A stretch of DNA of 64,000 bases from Camellia lanceoleosa (taxonomy: Eukaryota; Streptophyta; Magnoliopsida; Ericales; Theaceae), in the NCBI GenBank assembly GCA_025200525.1, contig CM045770.1:119761429-119825428 (forward strand), in the 5' to 3' direction. Within the stretch, counting starts at the first letter, position 1; each line of letters begins with the position of its first letter. A model generated the notes under the pieces. The model was given only the letters and a program-made list of their open reading frames with translations. It made no database searches and had not been told where the DNA came from. Below, in pieces: positions 33,180 through 46,955 of this stretch. The position numbers and the translations under genes are program-made.

Positions 33180-34100
33180 ATGGTTAGACGTAGGAGACAA
33201 AGAGAAAATGAACACCTGGAAGAAGGTGTGGAAGAAAAGGTAGAAGTACCTGATCCAGAAGATAATGTGATAACATATCCTACGGATGCACTTATCTCAT
33301 CAGAACCTATGGTTGAGCAGATCAAAGACTCCTGAGCATGCCCCCCATGTTTAAAATATTAGACAAGGCCATGGAATTGGACCATCCATTATTCCGTCGA
33401 CCCAGCCAATGAATTCTTGGGGAGGCTTAGTAGATGTCATGGGACAACAATTAATATATACAATGGAAAGATAGGTAATATTCTTTATGGATCGAATGAA
33501 TTCCCATCAATCAACTATCACAAGACATATGGAAGAAAATTCAAATGTTCTTCAGCAAAGATTAGCTAGAGATAAGTAGCCTATGCAAATTAATGGACAT
33601 ACTAATGGTCAGACTATTAATCAAAATTATGAAACACTATCACTTATACCTTAGTCATGGTATGAGCCTCGATGTCTTTGGTAAATCAATATATCTCATT
33701 ATCTAACAAAAGCCATACAAATTGGTGGATTTGGGCCAACACAAAAAATGGCATGAGAATGTTTCCAAATCCCATGTTCGAAACCATGCTTGGCACAAAG
33801 GGGTTCACTAACACTTTGTTCAATTCACACCCGGAGGGTTGGAAGGGTTTCTGCAACCGAGAGAATAACACTTGTTCCTCTCTCGCAACACCTTTCGCAG
33901 AAGTCGCCTAGAGAGGTCAACCATGCCCCCAATAACAACTAGTACCACAAGGACAAATAGTCCCTAATATACCTCTCTATGAACCAAGAGGACCTCGTGC
34001 ACATGAGATTTCATGAAACCTGCGGTTTGTTCTTCTAGTAGTAGTCCAACAAGAACATAATATCGTTTTAGGGACCAAATTACTGATATTGTCAAAGAAA
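33180..34100 (+). pseudogene. Gypsy gag 5' remnant, degenerate
   Basis: ATG at 33,180 begins a basic, Glu-rich frame (MVRRRRQRENEHLEEGVEEK) that reaches a stop near 33,334; later fragments are scattered over frames. Its position just after the PBS-like sequence supports a gag start. The 79-codon frame at 33,672-33,911 is not recognisable on its own. Confidence 0.45.
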
Positions 34101-34257
34101 TATGTGGACCTATAGGTCGGGGTGTTTAGAAGTAAAATATAGTCTTGTTGAACTACAAAATATAGGTAAAATGGTTAGATAAAATACATACATATATATA
34201 TTTTTTGTGTATGTACTTTTACTAGGAAAAATAAGTTAGTGTTGTTTCACCATTAAA

Positions 34258-35063
34258 ACTGATTTCGAACAAGTTTTTAACATGTGAAATATGAATTAAG
34301 TTCAAGTGGCTTATTATTGTGTGATAGGAAAGAGATTTAGGACTGAAACACATGAGAGTAACCTACAACCCATAGCCTTTTTCTTACTTAATCATTTTAA
34401 TTTCAATTTCCAATTTCAACATGCTATCAATGAAAACCCTATGAAACTTTTTTGGGGTAACTGCATATCATAGTATTTAACAAAAATTAATTACTAATAT
34501 ATGAGGGTGTAAGTTTTTTCTGTAAAATAAATACAACAAAAATTGTACCTTAAAAAGATTGAGTTTTCTTATGTGCAAGACACTATGTGCCACTTACATA
34601 AAAAAGTGTAAGTGTAAAGATAAGATAAGGTGTAAGTGTAATGTGTAAGTGTAAGTGTAAGATGTATGTAAGGGGTTGCATATGGTGTGCAACCTCAAAA
34701 AGGTGTAAGTGTAAGGTTTAATTTTTCACAAAAGGAGTAAGTGTAAGGTGTATGTATGGTATATGGAAGGTGTAAGTTGCACACATAACCAAACCCAAAA
34801 AGATTTTCATATTTTTGTAATTATTTACCCCACTTCTCATTACTTGTATTTGATAATGGAGATTGCTAGTAGTATTTTGTGATAGAGAATTTTGCAAAAT
34901 ATCCTCTCAAGTTTGGTGAGAAGTTATTTATTTAATATATTTTTTATTTTTTTTGTTTTTTTGTTTTTTTGTTTTTTTGCAAATATTAATTACTAATATA
35001 TGAGGCTGCAAGTTTTTTCTGTGTAAAATAAATACAACAAAAATTGTACCCTAAAAAGATTTT
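34258..35063. repeat. GTGTAA-rich tandem tract with flanking direct repeat
   Basis: From about 34,590 to 34,790 the sequence is dominated by variants of 'gtgtaa' ('aagtgtaaggtgtaagtgtaa'). An approximately 77-bp block 'attactaatatatgagg-tg-aagttttttctgt...aaaattgtacc-taaaaaga' occurs at about 34,487-34,563 and again at 34,985-35,063. A unit of the diverged 130-bp repeat lies at 34,258-34,322. Confidence 0.65.
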
Positions 35064-37820
35064 GATAGTTTTGTAATTATTTACCCCACTTCTCATTGAT
35101 TAATATATTTTTTTTTTAACTTTGTTTAGTCTTATATAGCACATAATGACCTGACCAGATTAGGCAAAAAGCTAAAAATTAAACAAAATATTCTTGCCAT
35201 CATTTCAATTTATCGAAAGACATCTCAATTTTAGGTGAAGCATGGTCTATATATATATATATATATTCACACTACAATTATATTGAACATTAAAAACAGA
35301 TCGAATGAAAAATATTTGCTTTTTGGTTTTGGTTTTGTTGGGTCACTCACAATGAGCAAAAGTTGATGCTGATAGGACCATTACAAAAAAGGTGTATTAG
35401 TTTAAGCGACACCAATCTCAATCAAGGCAGACAAGTTGATCTGGCTTGCTAGATTAATTCAATTAGTCTTACTTTTCGTTTACTTTTTTTCTTTAACTTT
35501 ATTGTTTTTTTTAAAATGCATCTGAAAACTCTATCGGTACTATTAAAAAAAATGAAAATGCTAATCAACATTTAATGGATGGTCATAAATTTTAATGTAG
35601 GTATAAAGTGCATAGAAATATATTTATAAAGAACATTGATATATATACACTACTCTTGTAAGTGGCTAGGAGAAAAAAAAATATTGTGAATATTATTGCA
35701 CTAAAATATTAAAAAATAATAAAATATGAAAAGTGCAATAAAATTTTCAACAGTGCTGGAACTCTCAGTGGGGGTGACCCCCAACACCGCCCACCGCACA
35801 TTTTCCTCAAATTTTTTATAGACTACAAAAAGTGTTGATTTTATCACTAAAACATGCCGGATGGCTAGGTTCAGTTAGACTCACATCACTATTTTAATAT
35901 GAAATAAAACAATGTGTAAATCAATTAATTATTCTGATAATCTTAAAGAGGAGGTTAGGAGTCAGTCCTCACGAAATGCAAAGACTGACTGTTTTAATCT
36001 TAATATTAGATTTTTTTATTGTATTAAGTTATTTATTATTTCTATTGTAGATTTGTTTTTTATTGTGTTAGTTATTGGACTTTTAATGTGTTAGTTAATA
36101 TGTGTTGTTGCTCTATGAATATTGAGTTTGATATATAGGCTAGCATGATTCAAGAAAAGAAAATTGAGGTTAGTGAATGAAATGATGAAAACCAGCTATC
36201 TGGTTTCCATATGACCCTTTAAAACTATGTGCATCACATGTACCACAGTCATTAGCCAACGTTAAAAGTGTTTTATTTGTTTTAGTTTCATGGTAAGACC
36301 TACTTATGTTGTTGGATGACCCACACCACTACCTATTTCAATTTTAATACTTTATTGGTAGTTGTAAAGCTCACATGAAAGACTGGATTTATATGCAGAT
36401 CTTGAGGAGTGCTTTTTAAAGGGTTATTTATATGTGCTAAAAAATAAAAATAATAAAAGGATTAATTTTTTTTATCCTCTAAACTATCACTATTTTTTCT
36501 GTTTACTATTTTTCCATAAACTATAAGTTTCATCTATTTAGTCTTTAAAGTTTTTAATTTTTATTCATGTGGTACAATTAGAGACAATTATATAAATAAG
36601 TTAATTGGGCAAAAGGGTAGTTTTATAATTTAGACAACTTAAGTCATACAACTAAATACCCATTAAATTGATTGTGAAGAGTTGCTTGTTCCAAATAATA
36701 AGAAGAAAAAAATTAGTGTTTTATTATATGATTTAAGTTGTTCTTCAATGGTAATGATTTGTATAATCATCGTTGGTTGGACCATATGAATAGAAATTAC
36801 AAATTTTAGGAACTAAATAGACTAATTGAATGTTTAGGAATAAAATAGAAAAATGGTGATAATTTAGAGAATAAAAATTAAATTAACCCTAGAAATACTC
36901 ATAAATAATGATGTGTTATAAACCATACTAATGAATCAATACAAATCAGATACATCATTTTGTATGGACTTTTATATAAAATTGTATTTGTAAAAGAATA
37001 CCCATTTATAAATATTAATATTATATAGAGATAGAAAGGGTACACAAAAGGATTAGATGAAAAACTGTTTGACCAGAAAAGAAGAGCACAATCTCAATTT
37101 CATAAAGAATTCAAATGCTTTTTAATGAGAGGGTCACCATTGATGGATATCATAGGCTCAAACATTGGTGGTCTTCTTCAAACTTGGTTCATGCGTGTAC
37201 AATGTAAGCAAAATATATTAAACTTAATTTATATGAGTCTGACTAACCAAACATGTTAGATCAATCCTGTTCATTGCTTTATTTGTTTGTTTATTTTTGT
37301 TGTTGTTCAGCATTAGTTTTGACATTATAGCAAATGACCTCACTTGTTTTGTATGATAGTGCTCAATGTCCTTGGTCTTGTCCACAAATTAACACCACCA
37401 ACATGTAAGAACTAAATCAATTGGATGTCCATATAATGGCTTTAATTTACTAATATCTATTTGTTTGCACTTCAAACCTCCTTTCTAGTAAAGTGGGTGA
37501 GTATAAAATAAGTCGCACAGGTAGCCTAGTAGTTAAGGGATAAATTTTGAAATGTATAGTAAATTCAGATGTCTTGGATTCAACTCTCTCTTGTGTATCT
37601 AGGACTTGACCAATGCATTGGAGAGTGGAAAAAACCCATAGTGTATAAAAGCATGTTTGTATTTTTCAAGTTACGAAAAACTATTCTGTACTTCTGGAGT
37701 ACTACTGTGGCACATGCACATAGTTACTCTGATCAATGAGACTGCACAAAATATATATATATATATATAAATGTGGCCGAGATTGTCTTCCACAATATTT
37801 CCAGCAGCAATGGTAGAGGG
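35064..37820. other. AT-rich intergenic sequence
   Basis: No coding frame with a recognisable product, no terminal repeats and no RNA gene seen. An AT microsatellite lies at 35,250-35,266. Confidence 0.5.
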
Positions 37821-37951
37821 CCCTAATTTTTTGGGTTCAAATGGCTTGAATTTGCTAAAACGACATCGTTTTGAGTACAAAACAATATCAAAATTGCCAA
37901 AACAACGTCGTTTTGACAATTTTGAGCCATTTGAGCCACAAAACTTAGGAC
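37821..37951. repeat. Imperfect inverted repeat (hairpin)
   Basis: The left arm 'cctaattttttgggttcaaatggcttgaatttgctaaaacgacatcgtttt' pairs imperfectly with the right arm ending 'ttttgagccatttgagccacaaaacttagga'; a short loop carries 'tacaaaacaatatcaaa'. Because of this symmetry both strands show similar short open frames (plus 37,771-38,061 and minus 37,671-38,009), which are therefore not genes. Could be a small MITE. Confidence 0.55.
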
Positions 37952-40900
37952 TCCCAAATATTTTTCTATTTCCAGAGGGGTGGTTAGGTCGAGAGTGTGC
38001 TCTTCTCATAATTAGGGGCTACCATTGGTTCAGAAGATGGCAATCCAAAAGTACAAAATAATTACTCGTGAGTACCAAATAATTTTATTTCATCAATAAC
38101 ATCTAGGAAACTATTTTGCTTCTAGTGGTAAACTGCATTACATTTTTTCCACAATAAACTTATGCAAATAATGAAAAAAAAAAAGAAAAAAAAAGAAGAA
38201 CATAAAGATAAAAGAAAAAGGAAAAACTATGGTTGCAAAGATGAAAATGATATGAGGAAAATATATGAAAACAACATGATGAGTTTAAACTATTGGAATT
38301 ATGAATCTCCTTTTTATTTTATATATATTTTTTACCACCGTTTAAAGCACTTGGGGAAAAGGGTAAAATTACCTGCTAGAATCATGAAATTGCAACCATA
38401 ATTTTGATCGCATCATTCTTCATAATTTCAGTAAATTTTGTAAATTATTTGGTTCCTTGTTTTTCATTTCTATTTTTGTGAGAACAATATCATATACTAG
38501 TACCTAAGTTTTTGTGTTGTGTTTATTTATTTTTTACTTTGTGTTTCCATTCATTTCCATTTTTGTGTAATTAATTTATGGACAGACCAATTTTGATTGA
38601 TGTTTTTCTTTCAACAATATTACAACTCTTTTAAGCCTAATACTATACAATTTTTCATTTTTTTATATATATATTTTTTGGGTTAAAAACATAAATTAAA
38701 AATTGATTTGGCATTTGTTTTATCAACTATTTAATTTCAGTGAATTCCATTTCAAATATTAATTCATTGTTACTGCATGTGTCACGACAATTTATAAAAC
38801 AAAAATAAAAAATAAAAACTTTGTTTGTACAATAATTTTTTCATACTCCATAATCATTATTTTTCGGGAAACACCCCATCCAAAAATAAAAAATAAAAAA
38901 ATTAGGCTAAATTATGCTGACACTCTTTGAAATTTCTGTTTAATATAAATTCTTCCTTCATATTTAAAAAATTACATTTACCCCCCATCAAATTAAAATA
39001 ACATATTTACCCCTTAACCTTTATACATATAAAATAATAAAATAATATAGACATTTTGTTGATATCATATCAAGAAAAATAACAATCATCTTCTTTAGTT
39101 TAACTTAGACAAAAAATTGAGTTTTTATTTCTATTTTTATTTTTATTTTTACTAAATATTTTAAGTAATTATTTATTTTTATTTTTAGATACACCTAATC
39201 TAGATATACTTAAGAAATGTAATATTTTGTGATTTTTTTTTTAAAATTCACCAAATACAAAAAAATACAAAAATATAAAAATTCAATACATTATTTTATT
39301 TGGTTGTATTCAATATTTTTTTAAAAGTTTTTTGTACAAATATATCTAGATTTAATCTAAATATAACGTTGTAAATAAAAATGAAAAATTATATTCATAT
39401 ATAAAAATTTATACAAAAAAAATCATAAAAATATTGTGATAGTGATATTGTTGTAAATATAAATCATGTTTATGGGTATTTTGCTTTAAAGTGACAGGTT
39501 ACCATTAAACTAATTATTGTATTTGAAAATTTTATATATAATTTATATTTGCATATTATCACTCAATAAGAATATATTCAGGTATAATTTAATGATTGAA
39601 AATTGTAGAATGTAATCATGATGATATGAATAAGAAATGGTAAAAAAAATGGCAAGATGGTCATTTAGAAAATTTTAGAGTATAATATCAAGAATTCAGG
39701 ATAATTTGTAATGAGATTATAAACTTCAAGGAGAGGAATGCAATTTTTCAAATTTAAGGAACAGATCTATATTAAATAAAAATCTCAGGAGATGTCAATA
39801 TAATTTACCGAAAAAATTAATTATAGTTGCGATGTACCAAATTTTAATATAGAAAATGCATAGAAGGTGAGCATATATGGTCTAGATTTAAAGTTGGTGT
39901 GATATCAATCACACTCAAAATAAATCTGATCCATAATTTTTAGTTTCATACATTTTTTGGTAAAAAAAATTAAGAAAAAGATGAAAGAAGAACAGGAGGG
40001 AGATCAACAATAAGAGGGCACAACTTATTTTTGAGAAACTTTAGTGTTCATTATAATTTATCAAAGTAGGAAGATTGAGGTTGAACCAACAAATTCATGG
40101 GAAAGTAGGTTTAAGTGATCAATAATACACTAGATTATTATGTGAATCTCGAGAACAACTTGAATGTTGTTTTTATTTGGACTTTGTTCCAAATAGAACC
40201 TTTGCCAAACGTAGAGATGGAAAATTATGAGTAGGGTGAGAATGGTGTCATCTGGGTTGTGTTTATATGGTGTCATTTCAGATTTGTATCAGAATTCTTT
40301 CAATATTAACATAGGAAATGCCTTAGAACCTTACCACCTCACTGTTTTTGATTGATCCATATATATATATATATATATTTTGTCTTTCACTTGCTGCCTC
40401 CCACGTGGAGATGGGCGCTGGGTCACCCTCCATGGGGTCCCCAACAGTGTTGATTAACAAAAGAGAAAATGTTTGAGACTCCTTTTGGGGATGATCCTCA
40501 CACCTCCAAAGCCGATCTTGACTTTCATGTATGTGTAAAACCTACTCATATATGTATGAAACTAACATCATGAGTTATTCGGATTTGTAAGAGTCTTGTG
40601 ATAATGGGAGTCTCAATCATTGCTCTAACATGAAATATTTAACTAACCATCTCAAAGATATTCACACTAAACTCAATCTTCTTATAAACATCAATCCAAA
40701 CATGATACTATTATGCTTCAGAAGAAATGAGAAAGCAATCTATAGGCTAAATGAGTGTTCAGGCATGCTAAGATCAAGTGCGATCCAGATGTAATGAAAA
40801 GCGAATGTTTTGAGTCAGACTTCCAAACAAACGAAGGCCTATGATACAGTGGCAAGCCAGACAAGTTCTTTTACCTCAATAAAAAGGATTTCATACTATT

Positions 40901-42121
40901 TACAAGTGTGGATTTGCCTTGATATGAATTAATAAAGCAGGATAAACTAAATAAATAAAGTAAACATTATCATTGATGGGAAAATAAACTATTACAAATT
41001 TAATTAGTGTTAAAGTTATTTGTAAGCTAAAGGAAAATAACATACTGGAGTCAAATTAAGAATAAAGGAGCTAAGAAAAATTGAATTGAAAGATTGATTG
41101 GCATGAGTGATAAATTGGTTCATTGTGGTGTTGGACACTTTACCAAGCCTTCAAACACTCTATTTACTGGTGGCAAGTTATCTAGTCTTAATTTGCGTCA
41201 ACGTTAGTTTGAGATGTAAGTGGATTTTTAACATTTTAATTTTTTAGTTATTTTAGCTTGGCGTTAAAAAATCTTATTTCGGATAGATTTTTTTACTTTT
41301 TTAATTTTTGTAAGAGAAAAAATAAAATAATTATAATTTAGATGTAATATTTTATCTTATTAATTTTTTTAACTGATTTTATCTTTTTATGACTAAAATA
41401 ATAAAAACAAATAAAAAAATTTAACACACCAAACGAAAGCTCAACGAGGTGTTATCACGCGTCTCATGTTTGCACCTCACTACTAAGACTACCTCATGCA
41501 TTTTTAGTTGATTTATTGTTGTTTTCCATTAACTACCTCCAAAAAAACACTCCTGTCCAAGCTCTTTAGATCTTGTCATGTATCATTTTCTTGAATTTCA
41601 GGAACCAGTATTGCGTGAAATAATTGCTGTGATAAAAAGCCTTATTCTACGTTTCCTTTAATTTTGAAATGAATTTTGAGTTTTGAGGTTTTTTTTTTTT
41701 TTTTTTGAAAGATAAGCTATTAAAAGAATTTTGAAAGTTGAAAATTTATTTAGTTATGAGTTTTGAAAATAATTTGAGATGATTTATAATTTTTTTTATT
41801 TTTAGTTGCAAGAAGGTCGTGGAAAGAGATGACTTCAAAGACGACTCCATTAGTGGGAGCTCTCACAAAGAAGACTTCAAAAAAAAACACTTTTGAGCCA
41901 ATCAAAAACAACGAGGGTGGTGAGGGTTACCCTACTAGAGATCCAAGGCATTTTTGTTTTAATTGAATAGATGAGCAAAGCGAGAAAATTTAATTGATTG
42001 ATTGTGTAAAACATGAGACAATGAGAGAGAAAAGAGGAGAGATGAGAGAGACATGATTGATTGATTTATTAATAATAATAAAAAAGGAGAGAAGAAAGAG
42101 AAAAATAAGTTTTAAATTGTA
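37952..42121. other. AT-rich intergenic sequence
   Basis: About 4 kb with A/T homopolymers, short microsatellites and no supported gene or element. Short open frames here (for example the Lys-rich one at 38,162-38,401) reflect base composition. Confidence 0.5.
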
Positions 42122-42131
42122 TTTTAAAAAT

Positions 42132-42522
42132 GGTAGTGGCTTTGGTCCGCCTTAAGATTGATTGAATATCCGTTAGCCTGCGGGGCCCATCACGGTCTCG
42201 TTTAATAATCTGAACCGTTCAATGTGTAGAAATCGTCGAGTACTATATGCCTGTAAAAAATCACGTTGATCAGATATCGATAACTATGTGAACAAAATAG
42301 TTTTTTATCAACCGTTAATTGTTTCATCGTCCATTTTTTTATACAAAACTGATTTGATCACATAGCTATTGATATCCGATCAACGTGATTTTTTATAAAC
42401 ATGTAATACTCTACGAGTTCTACACATTGAACGGTTCGGATAATCAAACCAGACCCAAAAAATGAATCTCACGGACCTAATCGACGGGTCCAATTTTGAT
42501 CTCAACTTAAAACAAGTCGATC
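42132..42522. mobile_element. MULE-type foldback MITE, relative of 160-561
   Basis: 391 bp, internally palindromic, aligning along its length with 160-561 ('gtactatatgcctgtaaaaaatcacgttgatc', 'tttgatcacatagctattgatatccgat'). It is flanked by TTTTAAAAAT on both sides (42,122-42,131 and 42,523-42,532), a 9-10 bp target-site duplication consistent with a Mutator-like element. Confidence 0.8.
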
Positions 42523-42532
42523 TTTTAAAAAT

Positions 42533-45500
42533 TTATTAATTAAACAAAACTTTTTTATTTTTCATCCAAATCACATTTTGAAAACTAAACCACACATTAC
42601 CTAGTTTTTGCATAATAATCTCCTTTTCGAGGACACAACGTTATTAGATAAAGTTTGTCGGGTAAAAAATTACACCTCTAATTATATAGGACAATCCAGC
42701 AACAGTAGAGTGAATCTTGGCTCATCACATGTCAACAACTGAAGGTTTTAGAAGAGGGTTTGGCCTGTGTTCATTAGGACTGCAATATCATTAATATGTG
42801 GGCTTTAGGCCTTGAAATAGACCTGCTTCCAAATCAATACTATACAAAACATTGGGTCCAGAATTAACCCAGGCACCAGTTAAGCAGTCTAGAGACCTTA
42901 ATAAGGTTACACTTTCCTGTAATTTTTATAAAAATATGTAAAAAAAAAAAATAATGTGATAATTTATAATAATTTTTGAATTTTTGACTAAAATATTTAA
43001 CCTCCAAACGAGGTCTAAATATGAATTTGACTTCATCTAAAATATATATATATATATATATGAATTTGACTGTTATGTTCAAACTTCAGGGTATGAACTA
43101 TTCATTTTGTACCATCTTTTATATATATATATATATATTATTTGTGAAGAAAAAAATTGATTAAATAATCATAATATTTCTTTTATTGTCTGTTTTAAAA
43201 AAAAATGAATTATTTTAAAAACACTCCATTTGAAGAAACCAAGCAAATTTCATTTGACTTACAAGATTAATAATAGTCCAAAAATTCATTCATTAAAACC
43301 ATGAGGCCTGGTTGATTTCTTGAGGAGATTAGACCCAACCTTTTTTTAGTAGAAATGATCATTATCATCAAATTTTTTACCTTTATGTGTGTGTATTCAT
43401 TCAATAGAAAAATGTATATATGTATGTAGTGGTGATGGAGCATGACCAGAGATCACGCTTGACATGTAAGGTTTAATTTTTTGACATTTGGGAAAAAAGA
43501 GTGAAAACGATTTGGGAAAAAAAATTTTTTTTTCCAAATGTGAGGTTCAATCTTTTTCTCAAATGTTTTAAAAATTTTCAAAAAAGATTGATTACATTTG
43601 ACATGTGAGGTTCATTCTTTATACATTTATTTACCATTAGTAGGTGATATCACATACTAATAATGATGTGGTATTACCATTATATTAAATTTCTAATCAA
43701 ATTTTGTATCAAAAAATAATTTATCATTATATAATTTATTTTAAGACTTATATCTTTTTTTTTATTTTTATTGTCAATAATACACTAGTTACAAATAACA
43801 TTCAGCTTGTTTGTTTCCAGAAAACAGTTTTCAGAAAATTTACTTTTTTATTTTTCATATTTTAATGTTTTGAATGAATATTTTTTAATATTTTAAGCAA
43901 TTTTTTTATTTTTTAGACACACTTAACATAAATATACTAAAAAAGTATAATATTTAAAAAAATATTTAAAAATACATTAAATACCAGTAAAAATACACAC
44001 ACAAAAAAAAAAAACAAAATTCAAAGATATTTTTTTTTGTATTTTTGTGTATTTACATTAATTTTTATAAATATTTTACTATTTAAATACATCTAAGTAA
44101 GATGCATCTAAAAAAGCAAAAAAATTACTTAAAATTCAAAAAATATTCACTAAAAACTCTGGCTTAAAAAACCTCAATTAGAAAAATCAAAACCAAACAC
44201 ACTAATTTTTATTTTTTTTATATTTCTTCAAATCAATCATAAAAACTTCATGGAAATATTTTGTAAAAGATTTATTGTAATTAATAAGTATCTGCCTAAT
44301 TTAATTTTCTCATTCCGTCAACAGATGTATGGACCCCAATCATATTTTAAAATAAAAGATTAAATGATGTAAAAATCACATAAAATGTAAGTAATTAACT
44401 AATATATTTAACTGCTTTTTGTGTGTGTGTGGGAGGCTTATGCACATATCTTTTATAGGGGGAACACGAGATTTTCCAGTTCATGTCTTCTAAAATTTTG
44501 GAGGCCATTTTCGACAAAATACTCCCAAATTAATTTTTATCTAAATCTTTATTTCTCATCAAATTTATATTTTTAAAATGCTCTGCTGAGATCTATCAAA
44601 CAAAAATATGTGTAATGAATATGAAATTCAAAAAAAAAAATGATGTAATTCTCACTAAATTTCATTATCATCGGATAGAAAATTCACCAACAAATTTCAA
44701 TGAACCTTTTAGTTAATAAGCTTTTGAAATTTTATTGTCATTGACTAAAAGGTCGACAAAATTTCACTATTTCCAAAACTGTGAAAATTTCAATTGAGAA
44801 CATTACAATTACAAAATTGACAAAGGCCATCTGCAAAATTAAAGTATCTAATTTCGTTACTGATAATTCAAAAGTTAATAACTAATATCAAATTTATTGA
44901 AAATTACAAAAATGCCCCCTCTCCCAAAAAAAAATATCCCTTATTTTTAAGATAATAAAATTTTTCCGATAGTTCATACGCCCACTGTCATGAACTCACC
45001 ACATTGAATGTGAGCTATATTAAATCCATGTGTGAGTTGGGCCTTCGATAGTTAATAAGGGTTGGTCGGCCAGGGGTGTCCTAAAAAATACACTTTGTCT
45101 TTTACTAAAAAGATGTAAAAGTAAAGAGGTGATGTACGATTTAAAAGATAAAAAAGATAAAAAAGACGATTATATGGGCCTTCACGCCCAAAAACCGCTT
45201 CTGAATATTTTCCAATTGGTCATACATAAAAGCCATATATGCACTGGTGTAGATCTACAGGAAGCTAAGTTTTTAGGTTCAGTTCTTTCTATATGTTAAT
45301 ATAACAACTACCAGAAATGAATTCAAGTTGGTGTATGATTTGAAACAAAGTGGTATGGAGAATCATATCAGCAAAGTGTTGTTGAAAGTGAAGGCAACAT
45401 GTAGACAGAATTTAATTATCATAAAACAGAGTTGTTGAATTTGGATTAAGTAGCTTTTCCACGTGCATCATAACAGTGGGCTGCTCTACCAATTTTATCA

Positions 45501-45583
45501 GTATATTCAAAAAATGTGAATATTAAAATTACCTTAATTTAGGACCAAATTCAAAGGAAAGAAAATTAATTTATTAATATTGA
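42533..45583. other. AT-rich intergenic sequence up to the assembly gap
   Basis: No supported gene. An AT microsatellite lies at 43,120-43,140, and near 43,460-43,620 'gacatgt-aggttcattcttt'-like motifs recur. This is the last sequence before the gap and is not seen elsewhere in the window. Confidence 0.5.
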
Positions 45584-45683
45584 NNNNNNNNNNNNNNNNN
45601 NNNNNNNNNNNNNNNNNNNNNNNNNNNNNNNNNNNNNNNNNNNNNNNNNNNNNNNNNNNNNNNNNNNNNNNNNNNNNNNNNNN
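45584..45683. other. Assembly gap, 100 N
   Basis: Exactly 100 consecutive N, the conventional placeholder for a scaffold join of unknown size. The sequence to the right begins in the middle of a copia element and matches 11,219 onwards. Confidence 0.99.
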
Positions 45684-46196
45684 TTGTTAGATCCAAATGC
45701 TTTTAAGCGATCTTCATGTTTTACATTTCTGTCTGTATTATGGTGTGACCATCTCTACCATCTCCTTATCCTTTAACCTGTTTTTCATGCCGTTCTAAGC
45801 ATATTGTGGATTATCATTTTATTAAGTGAGCAGGTCGCTTCAAGCAAGTTCTTGTCAAGCATATTGCTTATACGATCAAGCGGGTGATGTGTTTACAAAA
45901 CCCTTATGCATTTCTCGCTTCGGTTTCTTAGCAAGCTCATGGTTCTTTCTCCTCCCCAGGAAGCTTGAGGGGCACGATGAGACTCCGCTTTGGTGATATA
46001 CGAGAGCGAGCTACATGTGTTCCTAATGATCATGCGAGCGAGCTACACGTGTTCATTCATCAAGTTGTAGTTAGTTAGAGTTAGTCATTAGAGCTAAGCT
46101 TGTAAACGCAAACTCACTTTAGTTAGTTTCACCATGATATGGTTACGATTGTAACAAACTCTTTGTATGAGCTCTATTAAAGAGATTCATTGTATT
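45684..46196 (+). mobile_element. 3' end of the first copia element, copy B
   Basis: Starts within RNase H ('ttgttagatccaaatgc') and runs through the polypurine tract into the 3' LTR (about 45,974-46,196). Unlike copy A it retains the RNase H tail at about 45,789-45,915, where a YHF motif and, further on, DVFTKPL are readable in broken frames. Many short deletions relative to copy A occur at CAG/CTG trinucleotides ('caccagagcagagagctac' becomes 'tacgagagcgagctac'). Confidence 0.8.
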
Positions 46197-46485
46197 ATGT
46201 TACGTTTATGTAGGTGTCACATTACGTTACGTTTATGTAGATATGATCTATGGCAACATTCAATTTCCTATATAGAAAATTAAATGTTACCATAGATCAT
46301 ATGTGTCACGTTACGTTTATGTAGGTGTCACGTTACGTTACGTTTATGTAGATATAATCTATGGTAATATGTAATTTCCTATATAGGAAATTGTATGTTA
46401 CCATAGATTATAGATGTCACGTTACGTTACGCTTATATAGATATGATCTATGGTAATATTCAATTTCTTATATATGGTTTTACTA
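46197..46485. repeat. Palindromic TTACG repeat array, copy B
   Basis: Counterpart of 11,634-11,935 with three hairpin modules; the (TTACG)n joiner is shorter than in copy A. Confidence 0.75.
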
Positions 46486-46892
46486 TTATTTATGATATTA
46501 ACAACTAATATTGAGGGTAAATGTGTTAACAAACTTCCCACAGAACTTATAGAAAGTTAAGTTTTTTAATAGGATCATATGTAATATAAATTTTCCTAAT
46601 AAGACTTATAAATAATTTTTCTTATAATTATCGAATCAATTTAATTTTTTTATAAATAAAATATACAAAGTATTTAATAAAATAAATAATTTAAATCATC
46701 GCATGGCCAAACAGCTCCTCCAATACCGATTTTGGACAGACGGGAATCCTCCTTTCTTTTCAGCTTTTCATGCTCTCCTTCCTTTTCTCTCCGATGCTGT
46801 TTGGTCTTTTCCCTCTCATAGAGAATGAGAGCTGAGGCCAGGTTTGCTGTAAGATACCTTTCTCTCTCTTAAACACACACACACTCACATCA

Positions 46893-46904
<12 letters not shown>

Positions 46905-46923
<19 letters not shown>

Positions 46924-46935
46924 AATATATATGTA
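46905..46935 (+). promoter_or_regulatory. (CT)n-(AT)n tract, candidate core promoter of PIN copy B
   Basis: Same arrangement as at 12,341-12,380, with one unit-length difference. Promoter role inferred from position only. Confidence 0.35.
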
Positions 46936-46955
46936 TGTATCTCTGTGCGTGTGAG

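Noticed and set aside
37671..38061. Overlapping 96- and 112-codon frames on opposite strands
   Set aside because: Both arise from one inverted repeat (37,821-37,951) that reads similarly on either strand.
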